Assembly: GCF_009730915.1 (NCBI RefSeq)
Contig: NC_052489.1
Location: forward strand, 29,257,916 to 29,321,915
Direction of reading: 5' to 3'
DNA length: 64,000 nt
DNA from: Dioscorea cayenensis subsp. rotundata
Lineage: Eukaryota; Streptophyta; Magnoliopsida; Dioscoreales; Dioscoreaceae
In this document: positions 12,226 to 25,338 of the stretch, piece after piece
Layout of the letters: each line of letters starts with the position of its first letter
Numbering within the stretch: position 1 is the stretch's first letter
The notes under the pieces: model-generated
Databases searched by the model: none
Seen by the model: only the letters and a program-made list of their open reading frames with translations
What the model was told of the DNA's origin: nothing
Made by a program: the position numbers and the translations under genes

Positions 12226-13304
12226 ATGCTACTAGGAGTGTTCAGTGGAGAGGTGGTGGAGGCTCCCGGCGAGCTACTCGCCGCCGGCGGCCGGACACCA
12301 TCACCAAAGACACCGGCGTCCGAACTCATCCACCGCTTCGTCCATAACTCCAACTCCACCATCTCTCTCCAACTCACTTCTCTAGCCCATCTCTCCTACT
12401 CCTCCTCCCATCACTCTCCTCTCCGTCCCATGTAAACCCCTCTCTCTCTCTCTCTCTTTTTATCTTTATATTTCTTTGTATATATTTTAATATATGTTAT
12501 ATTGTGATATTAATTAATGTTACAAGTGTAGTAATTAAATGGATGATGTAGAAGGTTGGCAGTGAAGGATGAGATATATTGCTTGTTCAGTGGAATGCTG
12601 GACAACATGGGGAGCTTGAAACAGTACTATGGCTTATGCAAAATGGCAAACGAGGCAGTGCTTGTGTTGGAGGCTTATAAGGCTCTTAGAGACCGGGCTC
12701 CATATCCTCTTAGTTCTATGCTTGCTCATCTCTCTGGGACTTTTTCATTTCTTGTCTTTGATACTACCACTTCCACCCTGCTCGTTGCTTCTGTAATAAG
12801 TTGACATTACACATTATTATAGTGTATATATATTTGTTGAATTAATAAAAATAAATAATTGTGTGTGTGTGTGTGTTTTTATTAAAAGGATCCGGATGGT
12901 AAGGTACCTTTGTTCTGGGGGATCACTGCTGATGGATGGGTGGCTTTTTCTGATGATCTTGGCCTTCTTAAGGCTTCTTGTGGCAAGTCACTGGCTCCTT
13001 TCCCTCCAGGTGATGTTATATATATATTAATCTGGTTTTATTGTCTTTGTTTTAGTGTTGATTTGGGTTAATTGTTTAAGGATTACAGGTTGTTACTATT
13101 CCAATATTCTAGGAGGCCTGAAAAGCTATGAGAACCCCAAAAACAAGATTACTGCTATTCCAGCTAATGAAGAAGAGATTTGTGGTGCTACATTCAAGGT
13201 AATTAAGTTAAGAAACAAATATGGGGTTAATCATGAAATCCTTTTTCAATTTGTCCTGACTGTGTCCTCAGGTGGAGGGACCTGTTGTTGCTGCCTCACA
13301 ATAG
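12226..13304 (+). CDS. TSJT1-like protein, aluminium-induced family with YGL and LRDR motifs (235 aa)
   Basis: Five exons: 12226-12431, 12555-12792, 12889-13009, 13089-13198 and 13272-13304, in one frame with GT-AG borders. The product matches the plant DUF3700 / stem-specific TSJT1 family, which has a class-II glutamine-amidotransferase-like fold and is linked to stress, auxin or aluminium responses; its biochemical reaction is not established. The naming motifs are present: YYGLCKMANE then KALRDRAPYP. Downstream blocks are PLFWGITADGWVAFSDD and GGLKSYENPKNKITAIP. MLLGVF places Leu, not Cys, after the initiator, so a classical Ntn cysteine nucleophile is absent, as usual in this family. The exon 2 acceptor could be three bases earlier (IRL instead of ML). 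The stop lies about 600 bases from the stop of the oppositely oriented Y14 gene. Confidence 0.93.
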
Positions 13305-13911
13305 ATATCAACAACTGGAGAGAATGCAGAAGAAGACATGGAATGAGTTTGAGGCAAAGCTTTTTATATTTGTGTTTGGTTTTGGTGGTTATTTCCATTA
13401 TAAATAATGCTTCCCTATGTTTGCTTATGAGAATAATAATGTTCCTAAAATATGAATGTTTCAGCAAGGGTTTTTCCCTGAAAGAAAGAATGCATCTGAG
13501 GACCATAAATTGATCATTTCCACAAGTGAACCCGCTTACATTTAATTTAAGCATGGGCTAAACCTGTTCAAATGTTCAAAAATAAGCTTGTAAACTGGTA
13601 AACAGCAGCGAGTCTGCCTTTAAACATCATCTTTTAGGGAAAACAGAAAATGTGATCCCTGGAAAGCGTTAAAAAGCATGCTGTGTTAAAGCAAGCCTAC
13701 GCATCAACCGATTGTAAAATTCATACAAAATATATATTTGCATCCGCAGCATAACAATAAAATATCAGCAACCGAAGAAATACATAGTTGACAAGCATTA
13801 CAGCCAAATCACAAACGACTGCTCCAGAACAGTCAAGAGAAGCCAACATAACAGCAAAACTCACTCATTTAAAAAACACTCTGATTTTTACTGCTGCTGC
13901 CAAGTATCACG
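13305..13911. other. Shared 3' UTR space between convergent TSJT1-like and Y14 genes
   Basis: Both flanking genes end towards this 607-bp stretch, so it holds their 3' UTRs and the two transcripts may overlap. The coding-looking frame 13055-13513 (+) runs through an intron and UTR and is not a gene. No mobile element is seen. Confidence 0.6.
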
Positions 13912-16352
13912 TCAATATCTTCGAGGTGGGGACCTGGAACGGCGCCGTGGAGACCTGCAAATGGCAATTGATCAGGCAGCCGATAAGCAGCTCAGGCAAT
14001 GAAATTTTGAAAATCTAAATAATGATGTTTTTGCTTAAGTGACTGAAAGGCGGATATGTTACACAACCACATTGGCACCAAATACTGATCAGATCAGAAT
14101 AACAGTTGAGATGAAAATTCAGTACGTCCTGCTTATTCTCACACTGTAAAGTATTTTATACTAGAGAAACCTGATGTAACTAAACACTAAAATTTAGGTA
14201 CTCTAGTGTTTGGTTTTAGGAATGAAATCTTTTGGAAGCATATAATCAGAAAATGTGAGAAAGGACATCTAAAATATAAAGCAGATTATGCCCAAGAAAG
14301 ATTGTTATTTAGTAACATGATAATGTGCCTTCAACCACTTAATGGTAAAACACTGCACACACTAACAGTGCCATTGTAATATGTTCTGGGAATGGTACAA
14401 TTCAAAACTAGTAGTAAAAAGCACGAAGGAGAAATGATGAAATGGCCATGCAAGAAAGATGAAAGAGTTTAATTAAGGAATACCTTCGTCTAGTGTTTCT
14501 GCGCTTGTAAGGACCATTGCTAAATGCCCAATCAACATAAATGGTCTGCGTGAGAAGCTCAGTACCATTCAATGTTCGAATTGCAGCATTTGCTTCATCA
14601 TAGCTCTCATATTCAATAAGTGCATAGCCCTAAATTAACAAGAGTTCAGATCAAAACCAACAAGCAACAAACATAAAAATGTAGAGAAATCATTTTCCAA
14701 GCCTCTAACCACAAACCCCACATCGACAAGGCATTGAGAAATGATCACACTAAAATAATTTAGAAGCAAAATTTGATGACTTCAGTTTAACAAACTGGAC
14801 CTATCACCAAAATAAAGCAATCACTTGTGCCATATTTTCTCACTTCTACTCTGGGCACATAATCTTCCTTCGATTCACACCAATCATTTTAGCACACATT
14901 TTATGTTGATGCTGTCCATCTCCACTTAAGAAAAACTTTATGTATCAAAAAGCTAAAAAATAATTCTACACCCAGTTCAAAGAAACAATAGACACCATCC
15001 CAGTATAATATTACCAAAATCTGCCAGTGGAGATTCAAGTTATCCTCACATTTTCTACTTTTTAGTATACATGGGTTCTTGAAATAGATAAAGATGCATA
15101 GATATATGCAAGAAACTACCCTAGATATTGTAATAAAATCCATGTTATACAGACACAAACAAAACCCAGTTTAATTCGTCCGGACAAGAATAAGTTTGTT
15201 CTTCTGTAATGACATAACAAACTCCCAAAAGTTGGTGAAACACGCTGTGTCTGATACCCAGAATAAAGGGCAATTTGTAAAAAGGGGGAAAAATGAGAGA
15301 AAGAACAGAAATAGCACAATGCACAGGACTCCCACCTACAGAGACCCTAATGTACAAAGCTTCACGATGACAACGAATCTTTAAATAAAAAAAAGACTTG
15401 AACGATTAACTCACCGCAACTTTCCTCAGCAAAATGCATTCAAACAAGAAACACAAAACGACAATAAATAAATTCAACCATAAAAATTGGATCAAATAAC
15501 TAATAGCACCTTGACAAAACCAGTCCGGCGATCCAGATTTAGATGCAAGTTCTTGATCTGTCCGAACTCACGAAAAGCATTGTGCAGGTCATCTTCTTGA
15601 GCTTCTTCATGCACTCCAGTGACTAGCACAATCCACCCTTCAATAGCTGCACACATTAGGAGGGACAGATATAAGGATGTACACAAAGCATAAAAATTGA
15701 TTCTTGGGAAGTTCAGAGCTGAAAAAGTTGAACTTTCATAACATTCTTAAGCTAAAAACTTGTGTGATAAATGTTGGTGAAAATCCAGAACTTCAAGTGG
15801 ACTGACGTGAACTCTCATCAAAATCTCATACTCTGCTGCACGGATACAAAGGCTCCACTCATTACAACCATAAAAATCGATTTTCAAGTGTCCCGGCTCC
15901 ATGCCAATTGACACATTCACAACAACCGTGACAAAAAATAAAACCCTAGAATTGCATAACGAGCATAATCGCAGTGATCCACAAACCCTTGACGATAAGC
16001 ACAAGCGATCAAACCGATCTACTCCCAAAACCCTAGAAATCAAAAGAAGGTGGGCGAAAGAAACACAGAGATCAGAGAATCAAACCGAACATTTTAGGGG
16101 TCCAGGACCGCCGTCAGAGTCGAGAGAATCAAAATCTCGCCCTCCAAAACGAGCACCGCGATCAGCCCCAGTTTCCTCCCTGAAGCCTCTCCCCTTGATC
16201 TTCCTGGGGACATTAGAGGCCTCTCCGGCACCGCCGCCGCCGCCGATGATAGTCGAGCGTATCTTAGGTACGGCGAAGGCTTCGGCTTCCTGGCCATCCT
16301 CGTCCATGAGATCGTCGTCGTCGAAGTCCACCGCCTCATCGTTCGCCGCCAT
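13912..16352 (-). CDS. Y14: Y14 / RBM8A homologue, exon-junction-complex RRM protein (195 aa)
   Basis: Four exons on the minus strand: 16352-16091, 15646-15510, 14629-14484 and 13954-13912, with consistent GT-AG borders. The product is the RRM subunit that pairs with MAGO in the exon junction complex, deposited on spliced mRNA in the nucleus and used in mRNA export, localisation and nonsense-mediated decay. The acidic N-terminus ([17 protein letters not shown]) is followed by a glycine run and GPGPLKSIEGWI leading into the RRM (about 91-168). RNP2 is IVLVTGV, with [11 protein letters not shown] typical of Y14; [21 protein letters not shown] contains RNP1. The C-terminus is Arg/Ser-rich ([10 protein letters not shown]), the phosphorylatable tail. 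Length fits plant Y14 (about 200 aa). Exon 1 is GC-rich with poly-Gly/poly-Asp codon runs. Confidence 0.96.
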
Positions 16353-16496
16353 CTCCTTTTCGCCTTTCAGGCCTGTGAAACACGAACGCTCCCAACTCTT
16401 TTAATTTTTGTTGATGTTTGTTTTTCATATACAACCCTTAAAAAAATAATAAATTTATATACATACGTGCATGCCGCTTAGAAATTACTTATATTA

Positions 16497-16499
<3 letters not shown>

Positions 16500-16532
<33 letters not shown>
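16500..16532. repeat. TA dinucleotide microsatellite
   Basis: An uninterrupted AT/TA run lies upstream of the Y14 start. A second run lies at about 16914-16948. Both are simple repeats in AT-rich DNA between two minus-strand genes. Confidence 0.9.
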
Positions 16533-16537
<5 letters not shown>

Positions 16538-16909
16538 TATTTCCTTTCATCTAAAAATGGTATTTTATACGATTTTAACTAGTTTGAAGATGATGTCTGG
16601 TCCTTAATTAATGCAAAATATTAATTAACTACTGCTAAAAAAGGCCTAAAAAGAATTTGAAAGTATTGATTAAAATTTTAACCCCATTTTAATATTTTCA
16701 TTTTATTGTCAAATATCTCTGGGAAAAAAATGAATCCACAAATAATCTTTTAATTTATAAATATTTTATCACACCCTGAGTGAGTATTCATGTTAAAAAA
16801 AAAAATTAATTTATTAATATTAGATCTTTTGTATAAATTTTTTATGTCTCACTGAAAAACAGGTTACAAACTTAACTCATCCTGTATTATGAAGCAACAA
16901 TTGGCTACC

Positions 16910-16950
<41 letters not shown>

Positions 16951-17262
16951 TAATACATAGTTAGTCCACATTTGATAATACAAAAAAGGTTAAATTCATA
17001 ATTTTCAAATCAAGAAGAATGGGATCAACTAAAATCAACAGACAGAGTCACAGTAACTCACATAAATAATCTTCAAAAGGAACAAAGCACCAAGACAAAA
17101 CCACACAACCACTCTATCATTTCTTAATAAATACTTCCAACAACACTCTTTTATTCACCAATAATCACCTTATTATATTTATTACATATACTAAAATAAA
17201 ATCCATTTTGCAATTCACACCCCACAAAATATTCATAATACTAAAAACACCCTCTTCTTCTT

Positions 17263-18567
17263 CTACGCAACCGACGTGAAGTTAAAGTTCGCGCATGTAG
17301 TCTGCCGGAAAAGCAAAGAAGAACTAAATCCCAACCTCGACGTCGCCAGATCAAACTGCAAGAGATTATCCTCAAGCTGATACCCTCCGACGACCACCGA
17401 CGTCCTCGGCCGCTCGCCGCCGTCCACGAAAGCCAAACACAGCACCTGGTCACTCACCGCCACCATCGAGTTCGCCCCAAAGATCCTCCAGTAAACACTC
17501 TCACTCTCCAAAACCAAGTCTATCGCCGGCACCGCCGCGCCAACCCTAGTGCTCCCAAGATCACTGGCATTGTAACAAACGCCGAACGGTGACACTTTCT
17601 TCACTGGCTTTATCCCACTAATGGAGGAAGTGAACGCATTCAAGACGGCCTTATAGATGCTAGTTTCCAAAACAGTGTAAGGATTGACGGTGCTGATCTT
17701 GGTGCCGCCGACGCCGTTGTCGTCGATGGAGAGGAGAGTGGTGTTTATAGGAACAACCTTGTCGTTTACTTTAATGGAAGTAACGCCGATGAAGTACTCA
17801 TAAGAAGGTTCACCTTGTTTGAAGCTGCCGGCGGTGCTGACAGGGTTGGTGATGAGGCGAGTGTAGATGAGGGACTGAGAAGCGTCGATGTTGGGGAGGA
17901 GTTTGTAAGGGCCGTCGCCGAAGAAGAGGAGGCCGGTGGAGGAGGGAGAAGAAGGGAGACAAAGAGCGAACTTGCGTTTGAAGCTGAAGATGGAGGAGAG
18001 TTGGGAGGGAGGAGCGACGCGGGTCTTGCCGAGGCCGGCAATGCCGGTGGAGTTGGAAGCAAGGCCACGGAGAAGAAAGGAAGGAGCGCAGGAGAAGAGG
18101 AACTTAGAGGCGGTGGCAAGAAAGGAAGGGTTGGAGCCGGTGGTGGAGGAGAGGGAGAGAACGTCAGTGGCGAGCTCGCCGGACGTGGAAGTGGAGATGA
18201 AGGGGTTGTAAGGGGAGACGCCGCAGGTGTTGTTGTTGCAGCCGGGACGGGGAGGGGAGAAGCAGTCGCCGCAGCCGTCAGCGTCGGCGAGGGAACAGAG
18301 GGCGGAGCGGCAGGGTGCAGGACGGTAGGTGGAGGAGATGTAGTTGGAGTCGCAGTTAACCCAGAGATGGCGGCCGCCGAGGTCAACGACGAGGTGGATG
18401 GGGATGAGAGGGGTGCGTTGGGAGAAGACGGTGAGGTATTGGAGGGTGGTGAAGTCTTTTGTTACTGGAGCGATGAGGGCTTTGGGGCGTTGGGTGGCGG
18501 AGGAGAAGGTGAAGGATTGAAAGAGAAGGAGGAGAATGGAGAGAGATGACGCCATTGCCATTGCCAT
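17263..18567 (-). CDS. Aspartic-protease-fold protein without catalytic activity: basic 7S globulin / EDGP / TAXI-type inhibitor (434 aa)
   Basis: A single uninterrupted exon. Residues 1-24 are a signal peptide, so the protein is secreted or apoplastic. The family (basic 7S globulin, carrot EDGP, xyloglucanase-specific inhibitors, wheat TAXI) has a pepsin-like fold with lost proteolysis and inhibits microbial xylanases or endoglucanases, or acts in signalling. The first active-site region reads VVDLGGRHLWVNCD, where the protease DTGS has become DLGG. The second reads GGTKISTVNPYTVLETSIYKAV, where the catalytic Asp of DTGT is replaced. Both substitutions are standard for the inhibitor branch. 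Conserved cysteines and GIAGLGKTRVAPPSQL are present. A TATA box about 60 bases upstream supports the start. GC-rich coding creates long shadow frames on both strands. Inhibitor specificity cannot be predicted. Confidence 0.93.
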   Translation of the reverse strand: MAMAMASSLSILLLLFQSFTFSSATQRPKALIAPVTKDFTTLQYLTVFSQRTPLIPIHLVVDLGGRHLWVNCDSNYISSTYRPAPCRSALCSLADADGCGDCFSPPRPGCNNNTCGVSPYNPFISTSTSGELATDVLSLSSTTGSNPSFLATASKFLFSCAPSFLLRGLASNSTGIAGLGKTRVAPPSQLSSIFSFKRKFALCLPSSPSSTGLLFFGDGPYKLLPNIDASQSLIYTRLITNPVSTAGSFKQGEPSYEYFIGVTSIKVNDKVVPINTTLLSIDDNGVGGTKISTVNPYTVLETSIYKAVLNAFTSSISGIKPVKKVSPFGVCYNASDLGSTRVGAAVPAIDLVLESESVYWRIFGANSMVAVSDQVLCLAFVDGGERPRTSVVVGGYQLEDNLLQFDLATSRLGFSSSLLFRQTTCANFNFTSVA

Positions 18568-18624
18568 TGGTGAGCTTGGAAAGAGCTTGGTGAGTTGGTG
18601 ATGGTGAAGATTTGTTTGGGTGGT

Positions 18625-18636
18625 ATTTATATAAAT
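18625..18636 (-). promoter_or_regulatory. TATA box of the inhibitor gene
   Basis: On the minus strand the sequence reads TATTTATATAAATA-like (core TTTATATAAATA), about 60 bases before the start codon at 18567. This predicts a transcription start near 18600 and a short leader. Assigned from spacing and sequence only. Confidence 0.7.
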
Positions 18637-18639
18637 GGA

Positions 18640-18685
18640 AACTGGTTTTGGTCAACAATGTTTGTGTTTGGATTTGAATGGATTT

Positions 18686-18716
<31 letters not shown>

Positions 18717-21700
18717 TTGTCAAGTGTGTCATCTTTGACTTTCAAGGATTTGACTTGAATATTTTGGCGGCTATAATTCTTACTTGTATGCATGTATATC
18801 AATGTATGTGTGTGTGTGGATATATATATATAGTTTTTTTTTATTTTTTTTAAATGGTAGTATTATCTACATTTTTGACATCCAGTCTCAGTTGAAAAGA
18901 ACAATGTTTGAGCATGCTTTAGATAAATAAAGACGGTGTAATCTGATCTTGTCTATTGTGAGATATTGTGGGTATGGAAAAGATTATTAATAAATAAATA
19001 AACATAAGAAAGAGGGGAATATTAATATATACCGAGGGGAAAAAAGATTAGATAAAGAAGAGAGGAAGAGAGCACGTGATGATTTATCTTTTTGACAAAA
19101 GTTTGAGTTTGAGTTTCAAATAATACTATACATTTACATAAATTTAAAAAAAATATATTATTTAATTAAATAATTAATTATATTAAAAATAAGTCTTATA
19201 TATAGTTTAGAATTAACTCACGAGTGATTTTAGCTCAAATGATTGTTATTTTTTTTAATATATATATATATATATAGTGTGAATGAACTGGTGAGTGGAA
19301 GGAGAGCACGTAATAATATAAGTTAATGCATGAAATGTCAGCAATATAATTAATTAGGTTGATTAATGAGAAAGACTTGTGATCTGAATGAGATATGTGA
19401 TTTGAAGCGAGGGTGACAGCTGGATAAGGATGCCGCTACGTGCACGCAACTCATTAAAGAAAAAATCTCTTAGTTAATTAATTAATTAATAGCTTTCGTT
19501 TGAATAATTAGCTTCCATGTTTGGAGAACAAACATTTATTATTGATCAAGGAGATGCTGTGGCGCATTGAGTTTGTGCGTGAAGCCCAGACTTTCTTTTA
19601 TTTTTTAAATATAACAATTTTAAATTGATTTATGTAAATTTAATTTTTTAAAAAATTTAAGAAGACATTACTTTTCCCGCGGCCAAAGTGAAATTTAGGC
19701 AGAACTTTCACCATTGAAAAAAAAAAATGTTATTTAAGCTGCTATATTAGGTTAAATTGATGTGCCGAATGATGTGGATGCCTGTGACACATCCTCTCCG
19801 CTTCTCAAATTTTAATGAGATCTTGTCAGTTCATGCAATAGTGAAAAATATCATATACTTTAGCACTAATCATGATATTATAACAGTATTATTATTTATA
19901 TTTGTGCATGCGGTCAGAGAGTAATCTGCCCACAAGGTTTTTTGGCGATTTTACGCAGGTTTTATGTGGGCCGCAAGGAATCTGTAAACTTTTGTGCCAA
20001 TCTTATACGACTTCTATACGGGCCGCAAAGCTTTCTACTAATCTTATGCAATCTCTATAAGGATGTATGACCCTTTAGGTTAGAATACAATTTTTGTAAA
20101 TACGATCCTAACCTCTTTTTTTGATCTAAAATGAGATAACGATCTCTAATAACAACAAATGTAATGAATCAAAACAAAATACTGATTTAAACTTGGAAAC
20201 CCTTCAAATCGGGAAAAACCACAGGATTTATTAGAGTCACTTAAAATGCATCCACTATAAGAATAATGGTTTTAGAAAGATTTCTCTCTATAACGGACTA
20301 GAGACATACAAGCACAATGACTTGGATATGTAATGGAGGATATTCACAACAATACGCACATTCATCATCTCACATCCCACACAAGATGGAAACCATGACT
20401 TCAAAGAAAAACAAAACAGAAATCAAATACGTGAATAATTTAAAGATACACTTGCAAGGATGTACTGCCAAAGTGTAGATGAAATCCGGAACTTAATGTT
20501 GTCCAGATCTCTTGCCAACTTCAAACCCGAGCTTCTTCTTCATCTCGTCGAACTCATTCTTTCCCCCAATTCAGCTACAATAAATCACACATAACCATTA
20601 TATGCCACAGGAATGAGAGATGATTAAAATAATACTGTTACTTTGAAATTACTTTTTACCCTTGCCTTACCATTTATTGACATAGTGTTTTTATTTCTTT
20701 CAAATGGGATGGCCAACTTCATTAATTAATTGGGGCCTCAAATTTTTGGGCCACCCCAACAGATCATTCTCTCACATTTAAAAAAAGCTCTATCTCTAGC
20801 TCGGCCATAATCGTTGATACCATTTGTCTTCGATTCCTCACCAGTGGAAACATACCAGACTTGAATGATTTTATTTAAATTGAATAATATTTTCATGTAA
20901 AGTTAGTGAACGTCATGTCATAAGTAGTAAGCCCATTTCCCTGTAAAACCCATGGGCCTTTAGGCCTTTAAGAGGCTGGCCGTCCATTTCCTGCTTTCCT
21001 ATATGTGTTGCTCTCCAAATTTGATTTTTATATTTTCTTTTTCTCCTAAAAATCAACATGTATAATGTATTTAAGAAAAACAGAAAATGAAGAATATATT
21101 ACTTATATATATCAAATATTATTTAACAATGAACCAAATCATATAAATATATTAAAAAATGTGGCAAAAATTAGGGGGGAAGTGGGGAACTGATTTGAAG
21201 GCATAGAAAATGATTGAAACATGAAGCTTGATTGGCGTTTTCCTTTATTTATTTATTTATTTTCTATGGTGTGTTTTGAAAAACATGTTCCACTCTGAAT
21301 TAGAGCTCATTATCTTTTAAAAAATATTTGGTAAATTTCTTTATAAAAACATCAAGACTTGGGAATGAAATATAACCAATAAGTTCTATTTCTAACTTTG
21401 TTTTATTTTTTTTTGTTAGATTTTTATTTTTGAACAAATAGGTAACAAGTGTTTTATTTGAGTAAAATTAAGAATGTACATAAGTGTGGAGCATAACCCC
21501 AAAAAATTACTAATATTTGTGCACTCACCTTGCATGGTTTGATCTTAAATCTTTCTAAAAATAAATATTGTATGTAGACAATTTAATGTCAATAAATTAA
21601 ATCTGTTGATTCTATTTGATTGTTTTTTGTCTTTCAATATAAGTGGAAAAAAAAAAATACAAGCATATAAAAACTACAAGTTGATATTTATGCTTCCTAA

Positions 21701-22403
21701 TTCATTTTTTGATTTTTTTTTCTTGAATTACCGCGCTTAATGTTATATATGGTTGTGCGTTTTCCAATAATTAAAAAACTTCTTTTTAATGAGTAACATT
21801 AAATAAAAGTATAATGCCGTAAATACAAGATTAACATGATTCATGACGAGTTGAAATGGACTTTAAAAAACCTTGATCCTCTTTTATTTTTATTCTTATT
21901 CTTATTCTTGTTTTTATTTTCAAGTCAAAAGCATTTCAATACACAAGTTTTTGGCATTCCTATAACGACATTGGTTATTATACCCTATAAATCAAAGTGT
22001 CACTAATCTAGTGATACTAGGCACACTGTAAAATGTGTGTTGTTAGACTTTCAAATATTGTGAGTTGAAATTCTACCATAACCAATGTGGGTATATGTTT
22101 TAATCCAAAATCCCATATGATTAGATAAGGGTGTGCGGGTCATATATATATATATATATGAAAAAATTTCCGTGGACGTCCGCAGATGTATGCAATTGGT
22201 AACAGTCTGTGGCATTGGTTGATTTTGGTGTTTTTTTTTTTATTTTTTTATTTTTTTATTTTTTTTTATAGTAAGTGCTTTTAGAAATAGTATTAAGTGG
22301 TTGTGATTTATTTAGCTATTATGTGCTTATAGAAATAGTATTAAGTGGTTGTGATTTATTTAGCTATATTGTGTTAAAAATGATAGAATGATTCATATTA
22401 GAA
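18640..22403. other. Gene-poor AT-rich intergenic DNA
   Basis: No gene is recognised. Present are a (TTTA)n run at about 18687-18717, TA runs, and at about 19905-20100 a less AT-rich stretch with about three degenerate 45-bp repeats around the phrase GGGCCGCAA. A possible worn LTR-element fragment at about 19900-20600 cannot be assigned to a family. A tandem 48-bp duplication lies at 22275-22368. Confidence 0.5.
22275..22368. repeat. Two-copy 48-bp tandem duplication
   Basis: Copies at 22275-22322 and 22323-22368 share GAAATAGTATTAAGTGGTTG and following bases almost exactly. The duplication ends about 35 bases before the SINE at 22404, so it is separate from it. Confidence 0.9.
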
Positions 22404-22656
22404 GGGACCTTGGGCTAGCCTAATGGTAACTATCCATGGTTGTAAGTGAGAGATCTCGAGTTTGAACCTCTCAGCATACAATTCATATTTAGGGTCTCCT
22501 GTGGGAGTTCTGTGTGAGGATTATCTCTCATTCTCCCCTCCAGGGTTGCATGGCAAAGAGATTATTCTCTTGAGGTCATTCAAGCCACCATAACTGGCCC
22601 GCTTGTTCTTTGTTTAGTTGCTTGTCGACTTTATAAAAAATAAAAAATAAAAAAAA
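22404..22656 (+). mobile_element. tRNA-derived SINE with A and B boxes and A-rich tail
   Basis: The pol III A box TAGCCTAATGG (22416-22426) fits TRGYNNARNNG at every fixed position. A B-box-like AGTTTGAACCT lies at 22459-22469. The body (to about 22630) is followed by an A-rich tail. Flanking TTCATATTAG (left) and ATCATATCAG (right) look like a decayed target-site duplication. The element is non-coding and depends on a LINE for movement. Confidence 0.8.
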
Positions 22657-25291
22657 TCATATCAGGATACTGTGTGCACATTTTTCATTGTGCTAGTATT
22701 TATAAAATCAGTAACTAATGTTTATTCATATCTCAAAACCGTTGGATTTTCTAACAATCCACAAGAATTTATGTACATTTTGATTCTAAAGACGTTAGAC
22801 TAGGCAACCTTTATATATATATATCCTATAAAAATTATTAAAAGTATCATCTCTATAATTGCTCAAAAAGTTATTAAACATCTTCTGTTTGTGTTATCAA
22901 TAATCTTAACACACACTAAATCAATTATGAGTTTTCCCATTATTAAACTGAAATATAACTTTTTAAATCATTCTCAATAAATTCAATTTTATGAAAAAAA
23001 ATAATATTTAATGATTATATAAAACAGAGATAAGGACAAAGGCTTGGGTATCTATCAATATAGAATTATTAATTAAACCATTATTATGAAATGAATCATT
23101 TTTTCTATATAATCTTCAAATTATGATGATTATCTAGTTTATGGGTCCTCTAATAATTATGAACAACATAAAAATATCATGCCTAACAGCAATAATTTAT
23201 GTGAATTATTGACGATTTGATGCAAGATCTAAAAGAAACATGGCTCAACGAAAAAAGTTCAAATGAAATGTATAAAATTAAGTGTTCACTTTGGATCACA
23301 AATGAGCTTCTTGCAATTGTTTGACTAATGGAAATATTAAATATATATCTTCACATGGATAGAAGATCAACTTTATGAATGGCATTATAATATATATAAA
23401 AATTAAATGAAATCTAATAAACAATTGCCTCCTTGTCAATCCTCCATAAGTTCTTTTAACAAAGTGATACATATACTTCAAATAAGATAAACACTAAGAT
23501 CAATTCCACTGTAAAATCACTGTGGTGTGGATAATTCCAAGCTTAATATTAAAATGACTCATTGAGCCAGTCTATCATGTGAGTGTTAATTAAAAATTCA
23601 GTTGTAACATCTAAATACTATAGAATAACATAAGAGATAAATAGATAAAAACTTTATATATATATACAATCATGGTGGGATATTGATTAGAAGTTGGTGG
23701 GATTTATATATGAATGGTGGGGGGAGTGAACCACTAAAGAGGCCAAACTAAAACACTTTAAAGAAGAAGAATTAGAAGGGTTAAAGCATTGAGATAATGA
23801 TAAGTGAGTGGTGGACTTAATAAAAAAGCAGAATGAGAAAGAAAAGGCACACTCTGGCTTGATAAATATAAAGTTGATGTCTATTTTCCTATCATAAATA
23901 ATTAATGGACCCAATTGACAACTCCACCATATTTATATAAATATATAAAAGTGCTTGCCACTGTGAATATTAATGGGATTCATTGTTCATGATGGTGGAG
24001 ATAGCTCTTGCTCATATCACTCTCAATGCAGTGCCATTTTCACATATTAAAAATTTTCAAATTATTTATAAATTCCAAGATGATAATTTATTTTTATTAG
24101 AAAAAAAGATTTGTTACTTTATACTTATTTTATTTTATTTTTTTAAGAAATGCATATTCAAATCTAAATGGTATATGCATAAGACAAGATATTTTCGTAG
24201 ATATTAAATATATACATCGCTTCATCCACTCTTTTTGTTGGCATAGTAGATAAATGAAATTTCTATAATTTTGTTCACCTAAATAATGTTTTTTTTAAGC
24301 ATGTATATATATATATATATACTATGTGTAAATTATATTATATATTGTCTAGTGGGGTGGGAAACAAGGACCATGTTGGAAGGTTTGGAAGTGGGTGAGT
24401 CCGGGAGGCGTGGGAACCCATGGTACGGAATTTTTTTTGAGGGGTTTGTTTTTATTTAAATTAAATTTTTAATTAATTAATTTAAGAATAAAAATAAAGG
24501 CTCTTTATTGCTCTTGGTTGCCACCTTCATTATCATGTGATCTTCATAATTAGCCTACTTCTCATTAATGTTTTATTTATTCATTTATTTACGTGAAAGT
24601 TCTATATTACGTGTAAATTGGTGATTTATAAACATTTAAAAAAGATAAATTAAAACTTAACTCTGATTTTTTTAGTTAAAATATTTGATTTAAATTTAAA
24701 TTATGTGTGCGTTGTGCGTAAAAAAACGAACATAATCTACATAAGAGAAGCTATCATCCTACTATGCCAGTTTTTATTTTATTTTTTATAAAAATTAAAA
24801 ACATTATTAACAATTAAAATGGCAGGCAAGCATGAAAATATATTAGTTATAATGGTTTATCATTTACTTAATGATAAATATTTCTTACATTATAATTATA
24901 ATGGAGAGAATATTATTTTTTCAGTGAAAAAAATTCATGACCAATAAACAATATTGGTAGATAGTACTCTGTCCTAGCATATAGTACATTAACAATATAT
25001 GAAAAAAATTTCAAATTTTTTTTTTTCATATTTTGTGATAAGTTACTATTGGATTACCGATGATTTTTTACTAATAATTATTTATACATACTGTAAAATT
25101 AATATTGTATAAAATTCGTAAAAAAAGCTTAAATGATTTAACAAATATTAGTATATATGAGTAGTTTCCCATGGTTGAAAATGTAAAAAGGTCTATAAAT
25201 ATGTTATTTAAAAAAACAAAAAGCATAACTAGTGATGAGTGGCAATGGCATGGGGGTTTGAGAACCCCCAGAATGAACCCATTTCCAACAC

Positions 25292-25338
<47 letters not shown>

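Noticed and set aside
17766-18549. Frames of 206 and 244 codons overlapping the inhibitor gene
   Set aside because: They are compositional shadows (Gly/Glu-rich or Pro/Ser-rich) of the 434-residue gene, which has clear family motifs.
21985-22160. Possible further SINE
   Set aside because: Only a weak B-box-like GAGTTGAAATTCT; no clear A box, tail or target duplication.
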